Shown: positions 47,942-59,792 of the stretch, one piece after another
Layout: each line of letters opens with the position of its first letter
How positions within the stretch are numbered: the stretch's first letter is position 1
Assembly: GCA_051453625.1 (NCBI GenBank)
Contig: JBOZIK010000001.1
Location: 49,282,592 to 49,346,031 of the forward strand
DNA length: 63,440 nt
Direction of reading: 5' to 3'
Origin: Welwitschia mirabilis
Lineage: Eukaryota; Gnetophyta; Gnetopsida; Welwitschiales
Translations under genes and position numbers: made by a program
The notes under the pieces: model-generated
What the model saw: the letters and a program-made list of their open reading frames with translations, nothing else
What the model was told of the DNA's origin: nothing
Databases searched by the model: none

Positions 47942-48821
47942 NNNNNNNNNNNNNNNNNNNNNNNNNNNNNNNNNNNNNNNNNNNNNNNNNNNNNNNNNNN
48001 NNNNNNNNNNNNNNNNNNNNNNNNNNNNNNNNNNNNNNNNNNNNNNNNNNNNNNNNNNNNNNNNNNNNNNNNNNNNNNNNNNNNNNNNNNNNNNNNNNNN
48101 NNNNNNNNNNNNNNNNNNNNNNNNNNNNNNNNNNNNNNNNNNNNNNNNNNNNNNNNNNNNNNNNNNNNNNNNNNNNNNNNNNNNNNNNNNNNNNNNNNNN
48201 NNNNNNNNNNNNNNNNNNNNNNNNNNNNNNNNNNNNNNNNNNNNNNNNNNNNNNNNNNNNNNNNNNNNNNNNNNNNNNNNNNNNNNNNNNNNNNNNNNNN
48301 NNNNNNNNNNNNNNNNNNNNNNNNNNNNNNNNNNNNNNNNNNNNNNNNNNNNNNNNNNNNNNNNNNNNNNNNNNNNNNNNNNNNNNNNNNNNNNNNNNNN
48401 NNNNNNNNNNNNNNNNNNNNNNNNNNNNNNNNNNNNNNNNNNNNNNNNNNNNNNNNNNNNNNNNNNNNNNNNNNNNNNNNNNNNNNNNNNNNNNNNNNNN
48501 NNNNNNNNNNNNNNNNNNNNNNNNNNNNNNNNNNNNNNNNNNNNNNNNNNNNNNNNNNNNNNNNNNNNNNNNNNNNNNNNNNNNNNNNNNNNNNNNNNNN
48601 NNNNNNNNNNNNNNNNNNNNNNNNNNNNNNNNNNNNNNNNNNNNNNNNNNNNNNNNNNNNNNNNNNNNNNNNNNNNNNNNNNNNNNNNNNNNNNNNNNNN
48701 NNNNNNNNNNNNNNNNNNNNNNNNNNNNNNNNNNNNNNNNNNNNNNNNNNNNNNNNNNNNNNNNNNNNNNNNNNNNNNNNNNNNNNNNNNNNNNNNNNNN
48801 NNNNNNNNNNNNNNNNNNNNN
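47942..48821. other. Assembly gap (880 N)
   Basis: Two minus-strand frames pass through these Ns only because Ns hide stops; neither is called. Confidence 1.
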
Positions 48822-49162
48822 AAGTTGAAACCAGAACTTTGGGCATAGTAGAAATATGATTTCCCTCTTTCATAGCCCAAATGTTAAGTAAAAATAAAGC
48901 TTCATTCTAACCAAATAAGTCTTATATTGAAGTAACTATTTAGCTTTTATTTGGAGTTAAGGAGTTAAATCTCCTAAGAACTCTAGAACATAGGACAACT
49001 TAGCCACATCTAGGAAAATTCTTTTATGTCCCTTAAAGTCTACCTTCATTGTTACCCTCCTCAAGCATACCATAAGACCCAATCCAATTCATATTTAAAG
49101 AACTCATACCTTTCCATCCACTTTAGTCTAGTTAATTCTCCAAAGCATTAGAGGAAGACAAG
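48822..49162. other. Element D 3' region before the coiled-coil ORF
   Basis: At the gap edge the minus strand reads GYERGKSYFYYAQSSGFN (48880 to 48824), possibly an upstream piece of the antisense ORF at 47464-47877. The rest has no recognised feature. Confidence 0.35.
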
Positions 49163-50980
49163 ATGAATAGCCTCTATAGTAATTTGAACTTGAGTAAAGA
49201 TGAAATTAAAACCTATCTAGGAAGAAATTAGGAAGTTTTAGAATTATAACATTAAGTTGGTAATTTGAAAATTGAAAATGAATTCTTAAGATACATATTG
49301 AATCAAGAAAAAGAAAATAATGAAAAGCTACATCACAAGATCATCAACAAGAAAGAAAATATTTATCTCTCTAAATCTTTCAAATATGGAAGTAGGAAAT
49401 TACAAAGACTTACGAATGCATTACTAAGCTACAAATGCCTACTGAAGACAGGGGAGACTTAGAAAATCTTTTAAGGAAAAGGCCACACATGTTAGTATCC
49501 TTATTACATTATTTTACTTCAAATAATAAGTATGATGTTGAAAACATAAAGCATGAGTAGAAATTCATCACATTTATGCATAATGAAGGGCCTCTAGTTA
49601 TGAATAGGAAATATTCAAATAAAATCTATACAAAGTTGTAAGGATGAATGCAAAATTTATGAAGATCCATGCAGAGGCCTAAAAATATAGATATAAATAG
49701 CTTGAAGCTCAAAATTCTTTGGGATACTATCAGTCCCTTTTAGAAGAAAATAAGAGAGTCATAGGTTAGATGATGGAAGAAATAAAATTCTCAAGAACCA
49801 AATGAGATAGGCAAGCTCTTCTAGTTAACCCACACATGATTCTTCAATAAAATAATTTTTATCAAAAATAAAGAAGAAAATTAGAAAAGAAGTAAGTTCA
49901 ATCCAAGACACTCCCTCAACTTCTTTAACGTTGACTAGTAAGATGGAGGACAAAATAAAGTTATGTATTACTAATGCCCTAAAAGAATATTATGCTAAGT
50001 TAAAAAAGGATTTTAAAATAACAAGCACTGAGTCTATCTAACTTATTATCCATAATTTAAAAAAATAAAATATGAGATTGCTTCATGAGCTTTATCTTAT
50101 GGAAGTAAAATTGGGTAAACAAATTAGGTTTAGGCACAAAGAATTAGCTACATTACATAGCCTTGACTACTACCTTCAAAAGTTATACAACTTTATTAAT
50201 AAATTTGAAGAACATTTAGAAAGCATTATTTAGAAAACTTCTAGGAGATGCTCAAAGCTAAGTCATATTTTTAATAACTATAAAAAATATATTAAAGAAT
50301 TAAGGATTTAGATTATTCAAAATACTACTAAGTCGCCTATGAGAGAATTTAAGAATTTTTTTAATGACATTGCAACCAAATTTTATAGGATATTTGAAGA
50401 CCATGAATCTAATGTTAAAGTCTTTGTCATGTTCTCTCAGGATTTTTAACAGTTACATTATTTTAAATATTGGATTGTCTAGAACATGACTATGCTGAGA
50501 GGCACTTTCATAGATATTTTTTCAAAATTAGAGAATAAAGATTCTTCTTAAATATATATATTTCCCCTTGGATAAACGTCAAGAATAGAACTACGAGTGG
50601 GGGCAACTCCAGATGTAGAACATGTGCCTCAAAGTTTTCAAGCAAATATCCCCTTAACTTCTAAAAGAAAGAGAGGAGAACCAAAATAGCAAAAAGCTGC
50701 TCTATGATGTAGAGGCCAAGGAAGAAAGGCAGGACCAAAGTAGATGAAAACAAAGACCATAGATTTAAATGGTCTTGCTCTTTAGGAGGAACAAAGAAAA
50801 ATTTAAGCTACCTTAAAATGGAAAAGATAGTATACCCCATTTGCCATGAAAATGAAATCAAAATCCAATATAGCTACCAGGGAATAGGAAAAATATTTTG
50901 TCTGATCAGCTAGTAAAATGGAGAAATCACTATCCAATGAGAAGCATCCTTTCATTTTTAAAAGAAGAAGAAGAAAATGA
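49163..50980 (+). pseudogene. Coiled-coil ORF with basic tail before the D 3' LTR
   Basis: About 605 codons from ATG 49163 to TGA 50978-50980, broken by about a score of TAG/TAA stops and by local frame changes after 49460. The opening is SLYSNLNLSKDEIKTYLGRN. The next part (49265-49460, open) is Glu/Lys/Asn-rich and helical (IENEFLRYILNQEKENNEKL). The middle keeps this character (FLEENKRVIG, NFINKFEEHLESII, KYIKELRI). The end is basic: PLTSKRKRGEPK near 50650 and FKRRRRK at the stop. Such a coiled-coil protein with a nucleic-acid-binding-like tail just upstream of a 3' LTR is unusual. No named domain recognised; gag-like or movement-like roles are guesses. Confidence 0.5.
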
Positions 50981-51054
50981 TGAGTTTATATATTTTTCTC
51001 TTTTGTATATGTTTGTTTGTTAAGAGGCTGATAAAACCTTGAGCTTGAGGAAAC

Positions 51055-52001
51055 TAATGAGGATAAATTTAATGTAAATCTTGCTTATTAATAAAGTATT
51101 TTCTGTTACTTAATTATGAAATTTGAATAATAATAGATGTTTTTCTTTATTATTATACTTACTAATTAATANNNNNNNNNNNNNNNNNNNNNNNNNNNNN
51201 NNNNNNNNNNNNNNNNNNNNNNNNNNNNNNNNNNNNNNNNNNNNNNNNNNNNNNNNNNNNNNNNNNTGAGATGACAGAAAATCAATAATAACCCCAACCA
51301 TATACTATTCCTAAGGAGTAAAGAATAAAAACAAAAGCATCAATAAGGATGTAAAAATAGGATCACCACTAAAGGGAAGTATCTTTTTAGCAAAACATTC
51401 TAGGAATAAACTAAAGAAGAAGGTCAAGGAAGGGAGATCTAGCTATCTTAAAAAGGATGCAATAGCATTTTTCATACTCTAAAGTATTACCTATAAAGGA
51501 GAACACAGACATTAGAATGTCTTTATGTAACAATTAGTATTTCAATATAATGCTAAGAATCATATTTGAGTATTATTGTATACATGTTCTATTACTTTAA
51601 AAAGTAATATTACCTCTATTTTCTCCTATTTATGTAGCTTAACATAGATAAGGATACTTAACAGTACTTAGAAATAAGTATTATCTAGCATTTCATCATA
51701 TTTATAGCATGTTTTACTACTTTCTTCATTCCCCCCTAATATAGTATATGTACATAATAAATTAGCAGTAATAAACCATCCTAACTATTTCAAGTAACTT
51801 TATCATGAGGCTATCATGATGATGCATTTTTAACTAAATAGTTGAATCTTAACTAGTTCTTTAGTAATCCTTTGGTTATTTTTATTTAATGGTATGAGCT
51901 TATTTTAGGTTAACAGCAGCATAGTTTCTTCATTTTTCTAGCATTATTTTATATATTTTGTGATATTTTCTATAATTAATTCATCACATAAGCACCCATT
52001 A
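51055..52001 (+). repeat. 3' LTR of element D
   Basis: Starts TAATGAGGATAAA after the purine-rich TTGAGGAAAC and ends GCACCCATTA, followed by CTCAT. Matches 22620-23572 throughout; a 95-N gap (51172-51266) removes part of it. Confidence 0.8.
51172..51266. other. Assembly gap (95 N)
   Basis: Gap inside the D 3' LTR; the matching part of the 5' LTR (near 22740-22830) is present, so little is probably missing. Confidence 1.
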
Positions 52002-53300
52002 CTCATAGTTTTTTTCATAGATTTGACCTTATTTTAGCATTTTAACAGGTGATGTTCTTTTAGTCCATAATGATAATCTCTCTCATATGTTGTTTTAGCA
52101 TCTTTTCAAGTTTTGGCACATCCACTTGCTACTCTTGAATCATTTTTAGTTGAAGCATATTTGAGGATTTTCTTTAACATTGCCTCTTCTTATTTGATGC
52201 ATTATCATTGTTCTGTCCTAACACTGCTTTTTCTACCTTGATTTCTTCTCTTTTACATGATTTTTTAATAATGATTTCTTAGCCTTTACCCATCTTTCAA
52301 ACTTCATAATAACTTTTTTTAGCCTCATTGTTGCTAGTATTGACTTACTTACTTTACAAGGCTTCACTTTTTATCAATCTTACTCAGAGGTCTGTCATCT
52401 ACTTATGTCATCTAGACAACATAGGTGGACGACATATAAGATGCATTATTATCTTTTTCTTCATATATTAATGCAATATGAGATGTACTGATTCATATGT
52501 TTTGGGTGGGGGGGAAAGGGTAATATACCTTTGAAATATTTTTTAACCAAAATTTTAATTATTAGAATCATTTTTGAGCTTTCATAATACATATATGTGA
52601 TGTACTATTTTGGTTATAATTTTATATTATTCATGTAATACACATTATGAGTATTTTTTAGCAAGACATGCCCTAGATAACAAGCTCTTAGTATGCACTT
52701 TTCAGATGAAGAAAAATTTTCTTCTCCTCCACTTTTACCTATGAGATTCCATGTAAACTTTACTATAGCACCATGAGGGCAATGATGTTATGATTATTTT
52801 TTATGTATTTACCCCTTGTGGATTGTAGTTAAAACTCACTAGTTTATTTATATACATCATTTTGAGTTATTTTTATTTTGATTATACATACACATCATCA
52901 TTTTTTTGAGTTATCATTATTATATATTATGATAAGTTTTGTGTATGACATTTAATTTTTATTTTGTAATGTGATAAACATTTTAAGTGAGAGGCTAATG
53001 TATATTGCAATACTCTAGTATTTTTATGATCATGATTGTAGATAATTGATTTTTCAGTCCAATTTTTGAATCTCGTCATTCTTATTGTCATTTGGATGAC
53101 GTACAAGACAATAGTACGGTCGCACAATCTACGAAGGTAATATGTTTAATTTATTAGATTTTGTTATTTAATCCTGTGTGATAATCTTTCTAAAGTAAGT
53201 TCATGTTTTCCTAGTTACTATTTATCTTAGTCAATTTGGCTTATAAGTTATAGTTGTTCTCTTACTTTTTTAGGAACTGATAAGGCTAAGTAAAGGGCTA
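52002..53300 (+). other. Element B 3' region, right part
   Basis: Resumes the B 3' region interrupted at 22619; 52020-52500 aligns with 17130-17640. Palindromic GTCATCTAGACAAC words lie at 52396-52435 and again near 53088-53100. A G-rich run GGGTGGGGGGGAAAGGG is at 52504-52520. It ends in the polypurine tract AAGTAAAGGGCTA (53288-53300). No ORF. Confidence 0.65.
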
Positions 53301-54562
53301 TGTTACAATGCCAAATTGTATGTATTTAATAGGGTATTTTAAGTACTTTTGTAAGATATTTAGATAGGTTTGGATGGAGTTTTGACAATTATGAAGAATC
53401 AATGAAATTATCACAAAAACATGTAATCCTTAGCAGATTTGAATGCATTCTGAGTAAATTTTAACACTCAATAATCTTAGGAGGAGTTCAATGATCTAAA
53501 AGGCTAGTTTTTCCTAGCTGAAAAAATTAGTAGGATGTCATCTCCATCATCATTCAGATGATAGTACTAGACAATAGCATATTATAAGTCGACAAAGATG
53601 CTAATTTAGACTAGAGCTGGAAGATGATGTGTTATCTTTTATGATATGGCATCTTTCCCATGATTATCTAGACGATAGTCAAGATGATATTTATTTTATA
53701 TAACTAATGTACCTAACTTTGTAATCGAGTTACATGCCCATTTAGGCTATTAGGGTTTTGTCTAGTCCATCAGGATTTTTTTTTAATATTCCATGTAAAT
53801 GCTATAAGTACTTCGTTGCCCTCATTTTTAAAATCATCTTTTATACCTAAAAGTTTTATGATGAGAGATTGAAGGGCAAGATATCCATCTAGAGCTATAG
53901 ATAGAAGTCTTTCTTAGTGTTAAGTTATGTATCCTCCATTGAGGTTCTTTTGTTTTGTAAGAAAATGCTTGGTTCAAGATTAATGAAATAGTACTTTATC
54001 TTCATTATGTGCATTTACCTCATGGTTTATATTGGTTATAATTCTATGACAGCTTTATAGTCAATACAGGTCATAAGAGCAATCTTTGATAAGTTGATAT
54101 TATCAGTTTAGATCTTACATTTAATTCGTTATTATATTTTCATAAATAGAATAGTTACATTCCATTATATTATGTCTTATTTTTCTTATCACCTACATTA
54201 ATTAGAATTTAGTAATAGTATTTCATAATTGATTTAGATTATAAAGGCTAATCTTGATGACAGATGTTAGTAGTAAAGTAGATCTATTACTTAGAGTATT
54301 TCCCATTGCATTTCATTTATATGATTTGCATTAGTATTATCTTGCATTGTATTTCTACATTTTTCTTATTTTCATTTACTTAAATAAAAAACAATAAAAA
54401 TACTTTGTTAAAATAAATTCTTTAACTTTGATCCTAGTACCTTTAATAGATTATGACATTTGAGTTAACTCTCATCCATACTAGCATGTGTTTTATGTAA
54501 GGATTTATAATTAAAAGGAATTTCTTAAGGACTTGGTGATTACATAAATATCCATTGCAATG
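53301..54562 (+). repeat. 3' LTR of element B
   Basis: Starts TGTTACAATGCCAAATTG, ends CCATTGCAATG (the usual final CA reads TG), length 1262 bp, the same as the 5' LTR. Palindromes near 53548-53575 and 53660-53690, decayed TATA at 53813. Followed by GATCT and element A coding sequence. Confidence 0.85.
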
Positions 54563-54567
54563 GATCT
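54563..54567 (+). repeat. Right target-site duplication of element B (GATCT)
   Basis: Partner of 11982-11986. Confidence 0.85.
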
Positions 54568-55697
54568 TTTAGCCATTTCTTCCTCCATCATTTAATATAA
54601 ATTTTATTTGGACGAGAATGCTAAAACCATTAGATAACCAGAATGGAGCCTTAACCAGGCTCTTAAACAAGTAGTAAAGGAAGAAACCATCAAATTTATG
54701 GATGTAGGAATTATTTATACCATTTTTTATAGTGAATGAATTACTCATATTACTATAAGACCTAAAAAATATGGGAATTAATTAGTTTACATTGATTTTA
54801 TAAATCTTAATGATGTTATCAAAAAAAGATCATTATCCATTATCATTTCTAGATCAAGTTTTTGATCAGATCCAAGGCCATACATATTATTTCTTTCTTG
54901 ATGGATATAATGGTTATGATTAAGTATGCATAGTCATTAAAGATCAAACCAAAATAACATTACCTCCCTTCTTAGTACCTTTTCCTTTAAAATAATGCCC
55001 TTTGGTTTATGTAATATACTTGAAACCTCTTGACGCCCTTGATGGGTATATTTTTAGATATGACTGAAGAGTCTATAGAAATATTTATGGATGATTTTTC
55101 TATTTTTGGGAATTCTTTTAAGCAAACGTTAGAGAGATTGAAAAGAGTCATTAACTAATGCATAAAACATGGCCATCATCTAAGTTTAGAAAAGAGTTAC
55201 TTTTTAGTAAGGGATGGAATAGTCTTAGGTCAATGCATGTCTAGTAATGATATTTGAATGAATACTACTAAAATAAACATGATTAGGAACACTACCGTTC
55301 AACTAGTATCAAATAAATCTTGTTTTTTCTTAGCCACACTAGTCTTTATTAAAGATTTATTAAGGACTATTCCAAATTTTGTAAAACTTTTTATTCTTTC
55401 TTATAAAAAGATGTTAAGTTTAATTGGAATAAATCTTTTCAACATGCCTTTGAAAACCTTAAAGACAAAATTAATTTAGCACCTATTATAAAAGGGTCTA
55501 ATTTAAATAAAGACTTTAAACTTATGTGTGATGCAAGTAATATAGCTCTAGGTAAAGTATGGGCATACAAACATGAGAAAGGATATAAAATTATTTTCTA
55601 CACTAGTAAAACCCTTTTAGGAGTCTAACTTAATTATACCACTACTAAAAATGAAATGCTTGCTAAAATATTTTATCTTGACAAAATTCAACATTAT
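54568..55697 (+). pseudogene. Element A reverse transcriptase and RNase H (second half)
   Basis: Continues element A's frame after the B insertion: LAISSSII, FYLDENAKTIR, WSLNQALKQVVKEETIKFMD, GIIYTIF (54570-54730), DHYPLSFLDQVFDQIQGH near 54830 (one frame change), FLDGYNGYDQVCIV, then the intact FMDD box at 55084-55095 and FSIFGNSF. The RNase H part reads LMCDASNIALGKVWAYKHEK near 55525 and FYTSKTLLGV, YTTTKNEMLAKIFYLDKIQHY to 55697, where LTR G cuts it off. Stops are mainly TAG/TAA at Gln/Trp positions. Confidence 0.88.
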
Positions 55698-56802
55698 TGT
55701 TGCACTGCCAACTTACGTGTATTTGATATGGTATTCTAAGTTGTTTTGCAGGTAAATTAGCAGATAAATGCTTAGTTCTCATGATAATGGAGAACCGGTA
55801 TGAAAAGAATGAAAACATGCAATTTCCAAATAAATTATAAGCATTTTATGTAGATATGAATAAATGATATTTTTAATGATAATTCCTGTAAATAATAAGC
55901 AGTTAGACTAACTAAAGATTAACAAAAGACCATTGTCCATCTCATCGTCCAGATGTCTGTCGTGAATGACATCTCCAACTGGTAGATAACATTTGATATG
56001 AAGTTCACAGGCCATTAAACTAGGAGTAAACAAAGATCTAATTATCATTTAGCATTGTCTCCTATAATGTCCGGATGACCAGAAGGATGACACTATTTTC
56101 TAACACTTGTACTGAGAGTCTACCTAAGTTGTCGCCACTTTATTATGACTTTTCCTTGCATGTTAGCTAGGGTTTTTTCTATACTTTTCTATTAGTTTCC
56201 CTTCCTTTTTTGTCTATAAATAAGGATCTCCCCCTCGATTCCTAATTATCTTTAATAGTACTTGACATACTCATGATAGGAGATCTTAAGACTAGAGAAC
56301 CATTCTGTAATTGTAGAGATATGTTTCCTTGGTATTGGATGGAGTTTCCTACATTGAGAAACGGATACTTTGTAATGCAGATGTGATAACATTTTCAATA
56401 ATAAAATATTTATTTTATGTTTAATATATGAAGGATCTTCTCCCTCATAGTTTATATTATTTGAGATTTGGTGATAAGCTTCTTTTGTTATATAGATTAT
56501 GAGGGTAACCTTTGTCAAGGTTGAGCTTAGTTAGTTTAGGTGTACTTTTATTTCCTTTTCTAGATTAGTTTTGCATAAATATGTTTTATTTTAATTCCAT
56601 GCATAGCAATTTATTTCAATAGATTAGGGTTACATAATTTTCTCTTAAAAGCAACTCTTTATTTTTCATACTTTATCCTTCGACAGAATTGCAACATCTT
56701 GGATCACTCCCATCTATACTAGTGTGTTGTATTTGTGCATATTAATTATGATTAACAGGATTCAGCTCAGGACGTAAACATTGCATAATATGCACTGCAA
56801 CA
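55698..56802 (+). repeat. Gypsy LTR G (solo or truncated element)
   Basis: 1105 bp from TGTTGCACTGCCAACTTACG to GCACTGCAACA, the best preserved complete LTR of the family here. TATAAATAAG at 56215-56224; palindromes CATCGTCCAGATG near 55943 and GTCCGGATGACC near 56079. It interrupts element A's RNase H. Downstream (56814 on) TTGGTACTATTATTAATAG may be a vestigial primer-binding site, but no gag follows. Flanks ATTAT and ATCCA do not match. Confidence 0.85.
56215..56224 (+). promoter_or_regulatory. TATA box of LTR G
   Basis: TATAAATAAG, 517 bp into the LTR; identical to the word at 548 in LTR O. Confidence 0.6.
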
Positions 56803-59059
56803 ATCCACCATTGGTACTATTATTAATAGATCATTACTTGGTAATACCTCTAAGGAGGACTTCAATGTCATGAATACTCTAATGATTGTTTTCATCATCT
56901 TCACTTCCTTCCTAAAATGTACATACCATCTCTCCTCCGTGTAGAAACACCCAATTAAAACAAAACTTTCCTTTTCATTTATGGTGATATTCAGTGTTAA
57001 ATCCTTTAAGAAAAGCCTTTTCATTTTTCTCGGAACTGTAATAGCATAAAAAAATTAGGATGAGTTAATACACTTTCCACCTAATTACCTACCCCCTCTA
57101 TCTCATGATTGCATTATTACTTGGTTACCTAGTTCAATTCGTCCTTCTTACTCTTTATCATAACCATTATTTTCCTAAAATGCAAATTGAACTTCTACCT
57201 TCCTCTTTTCCAAAATGCTAAATGCAATGCCCTAAAAAAAGAATTTAATGCATGGCAATAGGTTTTAAAAAAATCATAAAAGAGTAGATAAGATCAGTGA
57301 AAATCTGAGAGGCCGAATGATCCACACAGAAATCCATTAAGCACTACATCAAGTGCAAGTAGTTCAAATCATATAATGTTCTATACAAAGTTGTAAAAAT
57401 CGTTAGTAATAATCACTCATAACATGATATATTAAGGATGATTGTTAAAACATAACTTAGTTGCTAGGATAGTCCAATCAGTTATGTAAGGAAAAAAAAA
57501 CTAAAATGATGGTCCAAGTTGCAAATCCCACTCATGATAATTTTTTTTGGGACTTCTTACCATTTAAATAAAGTTTCATATATAAGGGCCATTATAGATA
57601 ATCCACTTCTTAATAAATTTTTACAAATTATAAATTACAAACTTTCTTTGGTTAAAATATAATAGAACCCATTCAATGATGATCTTACTTCATTCATAGA
57701 ATACATTTCAAATTATATATCAAACTAACTAGGTAAATTATTACTTGGCTTATGTAATAGAAGCAATTAAAAAGTAACTAATATAATTATGTGGGCTAAG
57801 CATTTTCTTATATATGCTTAAAACTTTTATTTTCTATGGATTTTACCTAGGTATACAAAATATAAATTGAACATTATGGTTTGAATTACTACTTCATAAA
57901 TTTGTCAATCTTAAGCTAACATGTTGATCATTTCACCTTACCATTTGAATTGTATTAATAAGATTCTCATCCTATTAGTTAATTGTGCATTATCTGACTT
58001 AAAGGTTGAAAGGAGAACATTACATTTTGGTTTCAAAGCCAAGTTTATGAATTTCTTGGGTAAAATAATTAATCAAGCTATTATAAGCCTTAGCATTAAT
58101 CCTAGGAGTTAATATCTTCTTCTATTTTTAATAGGAATTTATTATGTTATTACCTTTCTAGACGACCGACCATTGTTTAAGGTTTGGATTTATATCCTTA
58201 AAGTGAAGTAAGAAGTAGTAATTCAGAAACCCTTCCCCCAAAAAAGAACAAAGGAAAAAACAATAATAATAGTTTGGCTAGGAGTATCCCTCCCAAGATA
58301 AGTCACTTGTATAAACTAAAGTTACCTTGTAAACTAAACATAAGATGCCATATTAACTAGAAGTTAGATTAGATGTTTAACCCCTCTTGCATCTTGAAAA
58401 TTTTTCTAGAAGTAAGTGTAGCTTCTTATTTAAGTCCTACATATAAAGCTTAGTTAAGTAAGTTATCAGGAAAAGCATATATGCTAAGTGATTTCGACCA
58501 AATAGAATTTTCACGCTTGGAAATTCCTTTAGTATTTTGCATACAAAGGTGTGGGTTGCTACTTATTAAAAAGGAGGTTTTATGCATCACACCAACTAGG
58601 CTTTGTAAATGGCTATTAGTCTAATAGTCTAGTAATAATCTCAAATTAATAAGATATCCTCTTCCATGAATTTAAATAATTATAACTAAATCAACTGGCA
58701 TTGAGATTGAGACTGCTATATCCTCCTCCTTTTGAAATTAAAAAAGTTTCTAAAAAAAAAAGAAGGAGGAATGAATTAATTATGTGAATATAGAATATAA
58801 ATGCAAAGAGAATATGTGATAGGTAGTGCACATGTAGTCAAAAGCAAAAAAGTTAAGGATGAGTGTTATTAGCTAAGCCTCTTACTCAGGAGACTAACAA
58901 CTAATGTTGTATTGAGTTATTTACAAATAGATAAATTGTTGATTAATCAATTATTAAATTAAATTTAAAAACACCTACAAGAATTCTCATGTTGAATTTA
59001 CAATAATAATAAGGTTAAATTTTAAGAAACAAGATGTGTTAATTCTTAAAAGTATTTGA
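56803..59059. other. Unassigned AT-rich sequence
   Basis: About 2.2 kb with no recognised retroelement domain. On the minus strand 57024-56767 is open for 85 codons (contains FLKDLTLNITINEKESFVL and GCFYTEERWYVHFRKE), part of it overlapping the LTR G end; on the plus strand 57921-58112 is open for 63. Neither resembles a known family to me. This may be old host intergenic DNA. Confidence 0.3.
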
Positions 59060-59226
59060 TGTTAGATTATGTTTTGCTAATTGATATAAAACTAATGTTT
59101 TCTATATAGTAAATTTTGTGTATCTTGTGCAGAAGATGTTCAATTACTTGCAAATCGAAAAAAGTAACTAAAATCATCAACTTCTAAGTACTAGAAACCT
59201 ATTAGTTCATTTATCCTTAAGATGGG

Positions 59227-59570
59227 GTTGACCGGATTTTCAAGGAGTCGACTGGACCTGTAACCTCAGGAACTAATGTCCCTAAACTGAATGAAAAGGA
59301 GTCAACTGAATCTTTATGCAGTCGACCAGATTTAAGAACCTAATAAATAATATCCCTAGACTAAATGATAAGGGGTCGATCAGACCTAAGCACTGCGTAG
59401 CTGATACACCTGAACCTATCGTCATGGAGTCGACCGGACACTTGAAGAGGTGGACCAGACTCAATGTAGGAAATTGGAAAGAAATTTTATCAAAGGAGCG
59501 GGTGACTAGATAAATAGTGGCAACTGTACTGAGGTCAACCCGACCTAGATGAGTTCAACTAGACAGGGAG
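59227..59570 (+). repeat. GTCGACCGGA minisatellite in second copia LTR
   Basis: Units start at 59227, 59301, 59374 and 59429 (spacing 74, 73 and 55 bp), most with a second word about 20 bp later (59247, 59321, 59450). Further single words are at 59534 and 59552. Better preserved than 4339-4735. Confidence 0.75.
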
Positions 59571-59783
59571 CCATAAGAAATTGAGGCGACCAAATTTTAA
59601 CTTGTGTAACTCACGGCATTACATGGGGTCAACCGAATTTTTGTGGAGTCAACCAAATGGAGAAGAAATGAAATTTTTCTAAATGTTATGTATCCATTAT
59701 GTGGTTGTTAGGTAGTTGTTTTTTAGTTGTTTATAGCCATTGGAAGCACATTTCAAATGTAATAAATCTTAAAAGTCTTCCAT

Positions 59784-59792
59784 TATAAATAG
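59784..59792 (+). promoter_or_regulatory. TATA box of second copia LTR
   Basis: TATAAATAG downstream of the minisatellite, in the usual place for a U3 promoter. Confidence 0.5.

Larger units (their letters stand above)
22620..52001 (+). mobile_element. Gypsy element D (Tat-like) interrupted by E/F
   Basis: Flanked by LTRs 22620-23572 and 51055-52001 whose ends form TAATG(AGG)/CATCA (ancestral TGATG/CATCA). The flanks are CTCAC on the left and CTCAT on the right, one transition apart. Internal order: gag with CCHC knuckle, protease, reverse transcriptase, RNase H, integrase, then the E/F block, then a long 3' region with an antisense ORF and a coiled-coil ORF. The family differs from A/B/E in LTR sequence, primer-binding site and 3' content. 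Confidence 0.8.
11987..54562 (+). mobile_element. Gypsy element B with nested insertions C, D and E/F
   Basis: B is delimited by two 1262-bp LTRs (11987-13248 and 53301-54562) flanked by GATCT on both sides. Its own parts are the 5' LTR, primer-binding site, leader, a gag-like ORF (13829-15605), 3' region sequence (15606-17651, 22085-22619 and 52002-53300) and the 3' LTR. No polymerase belonging to B is visible, so it looks like a gag-only non-autonomous derivative. Sampled LTR stretches differ at roughly one base in seven, so the insertion is old. Confidence 0.8.
6915..55697 (+). mobile_element. Gypsy element A (Athila-like), split by element B and truncated in RNase H
   Basis: A consists of a 5' LTR (6915-8433), primer-binding site, gag, protease and the linker before reverse transcriptase up to 11986. 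It then resumes after the 42.6-kb insertion B at 54568 with reverse transcriptase and RNase H to 55697. The two halves are bordered by the duplicated GATCT, and the frame runs from ...HKDL on the left into LAISSSII on the right, the expected Athila linker order. A's integrase, 3' region and 3' LTR are not seen; a gypsy LTR begins at 55698. Confidence 0.85.

Noticed and set aside
47902-48880. Two overlapping minus-strand frames of more than 300 codons
   Set aside because: They cross an 880-N gap that hides stops. Only the short ends are real sequence.
54563-55697. RT fragment considered as a separate truncated element
   Set aside because: Frame and target-duplication continuity with 8778-11986 show it is the second half of element A.
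59282-59513. Overlapping ORFs on both strands
   Set aside because: They fall in the GTCGACCGGA minisatellite of a copia LTR; CpG-preserved repeats lack stops by composition.
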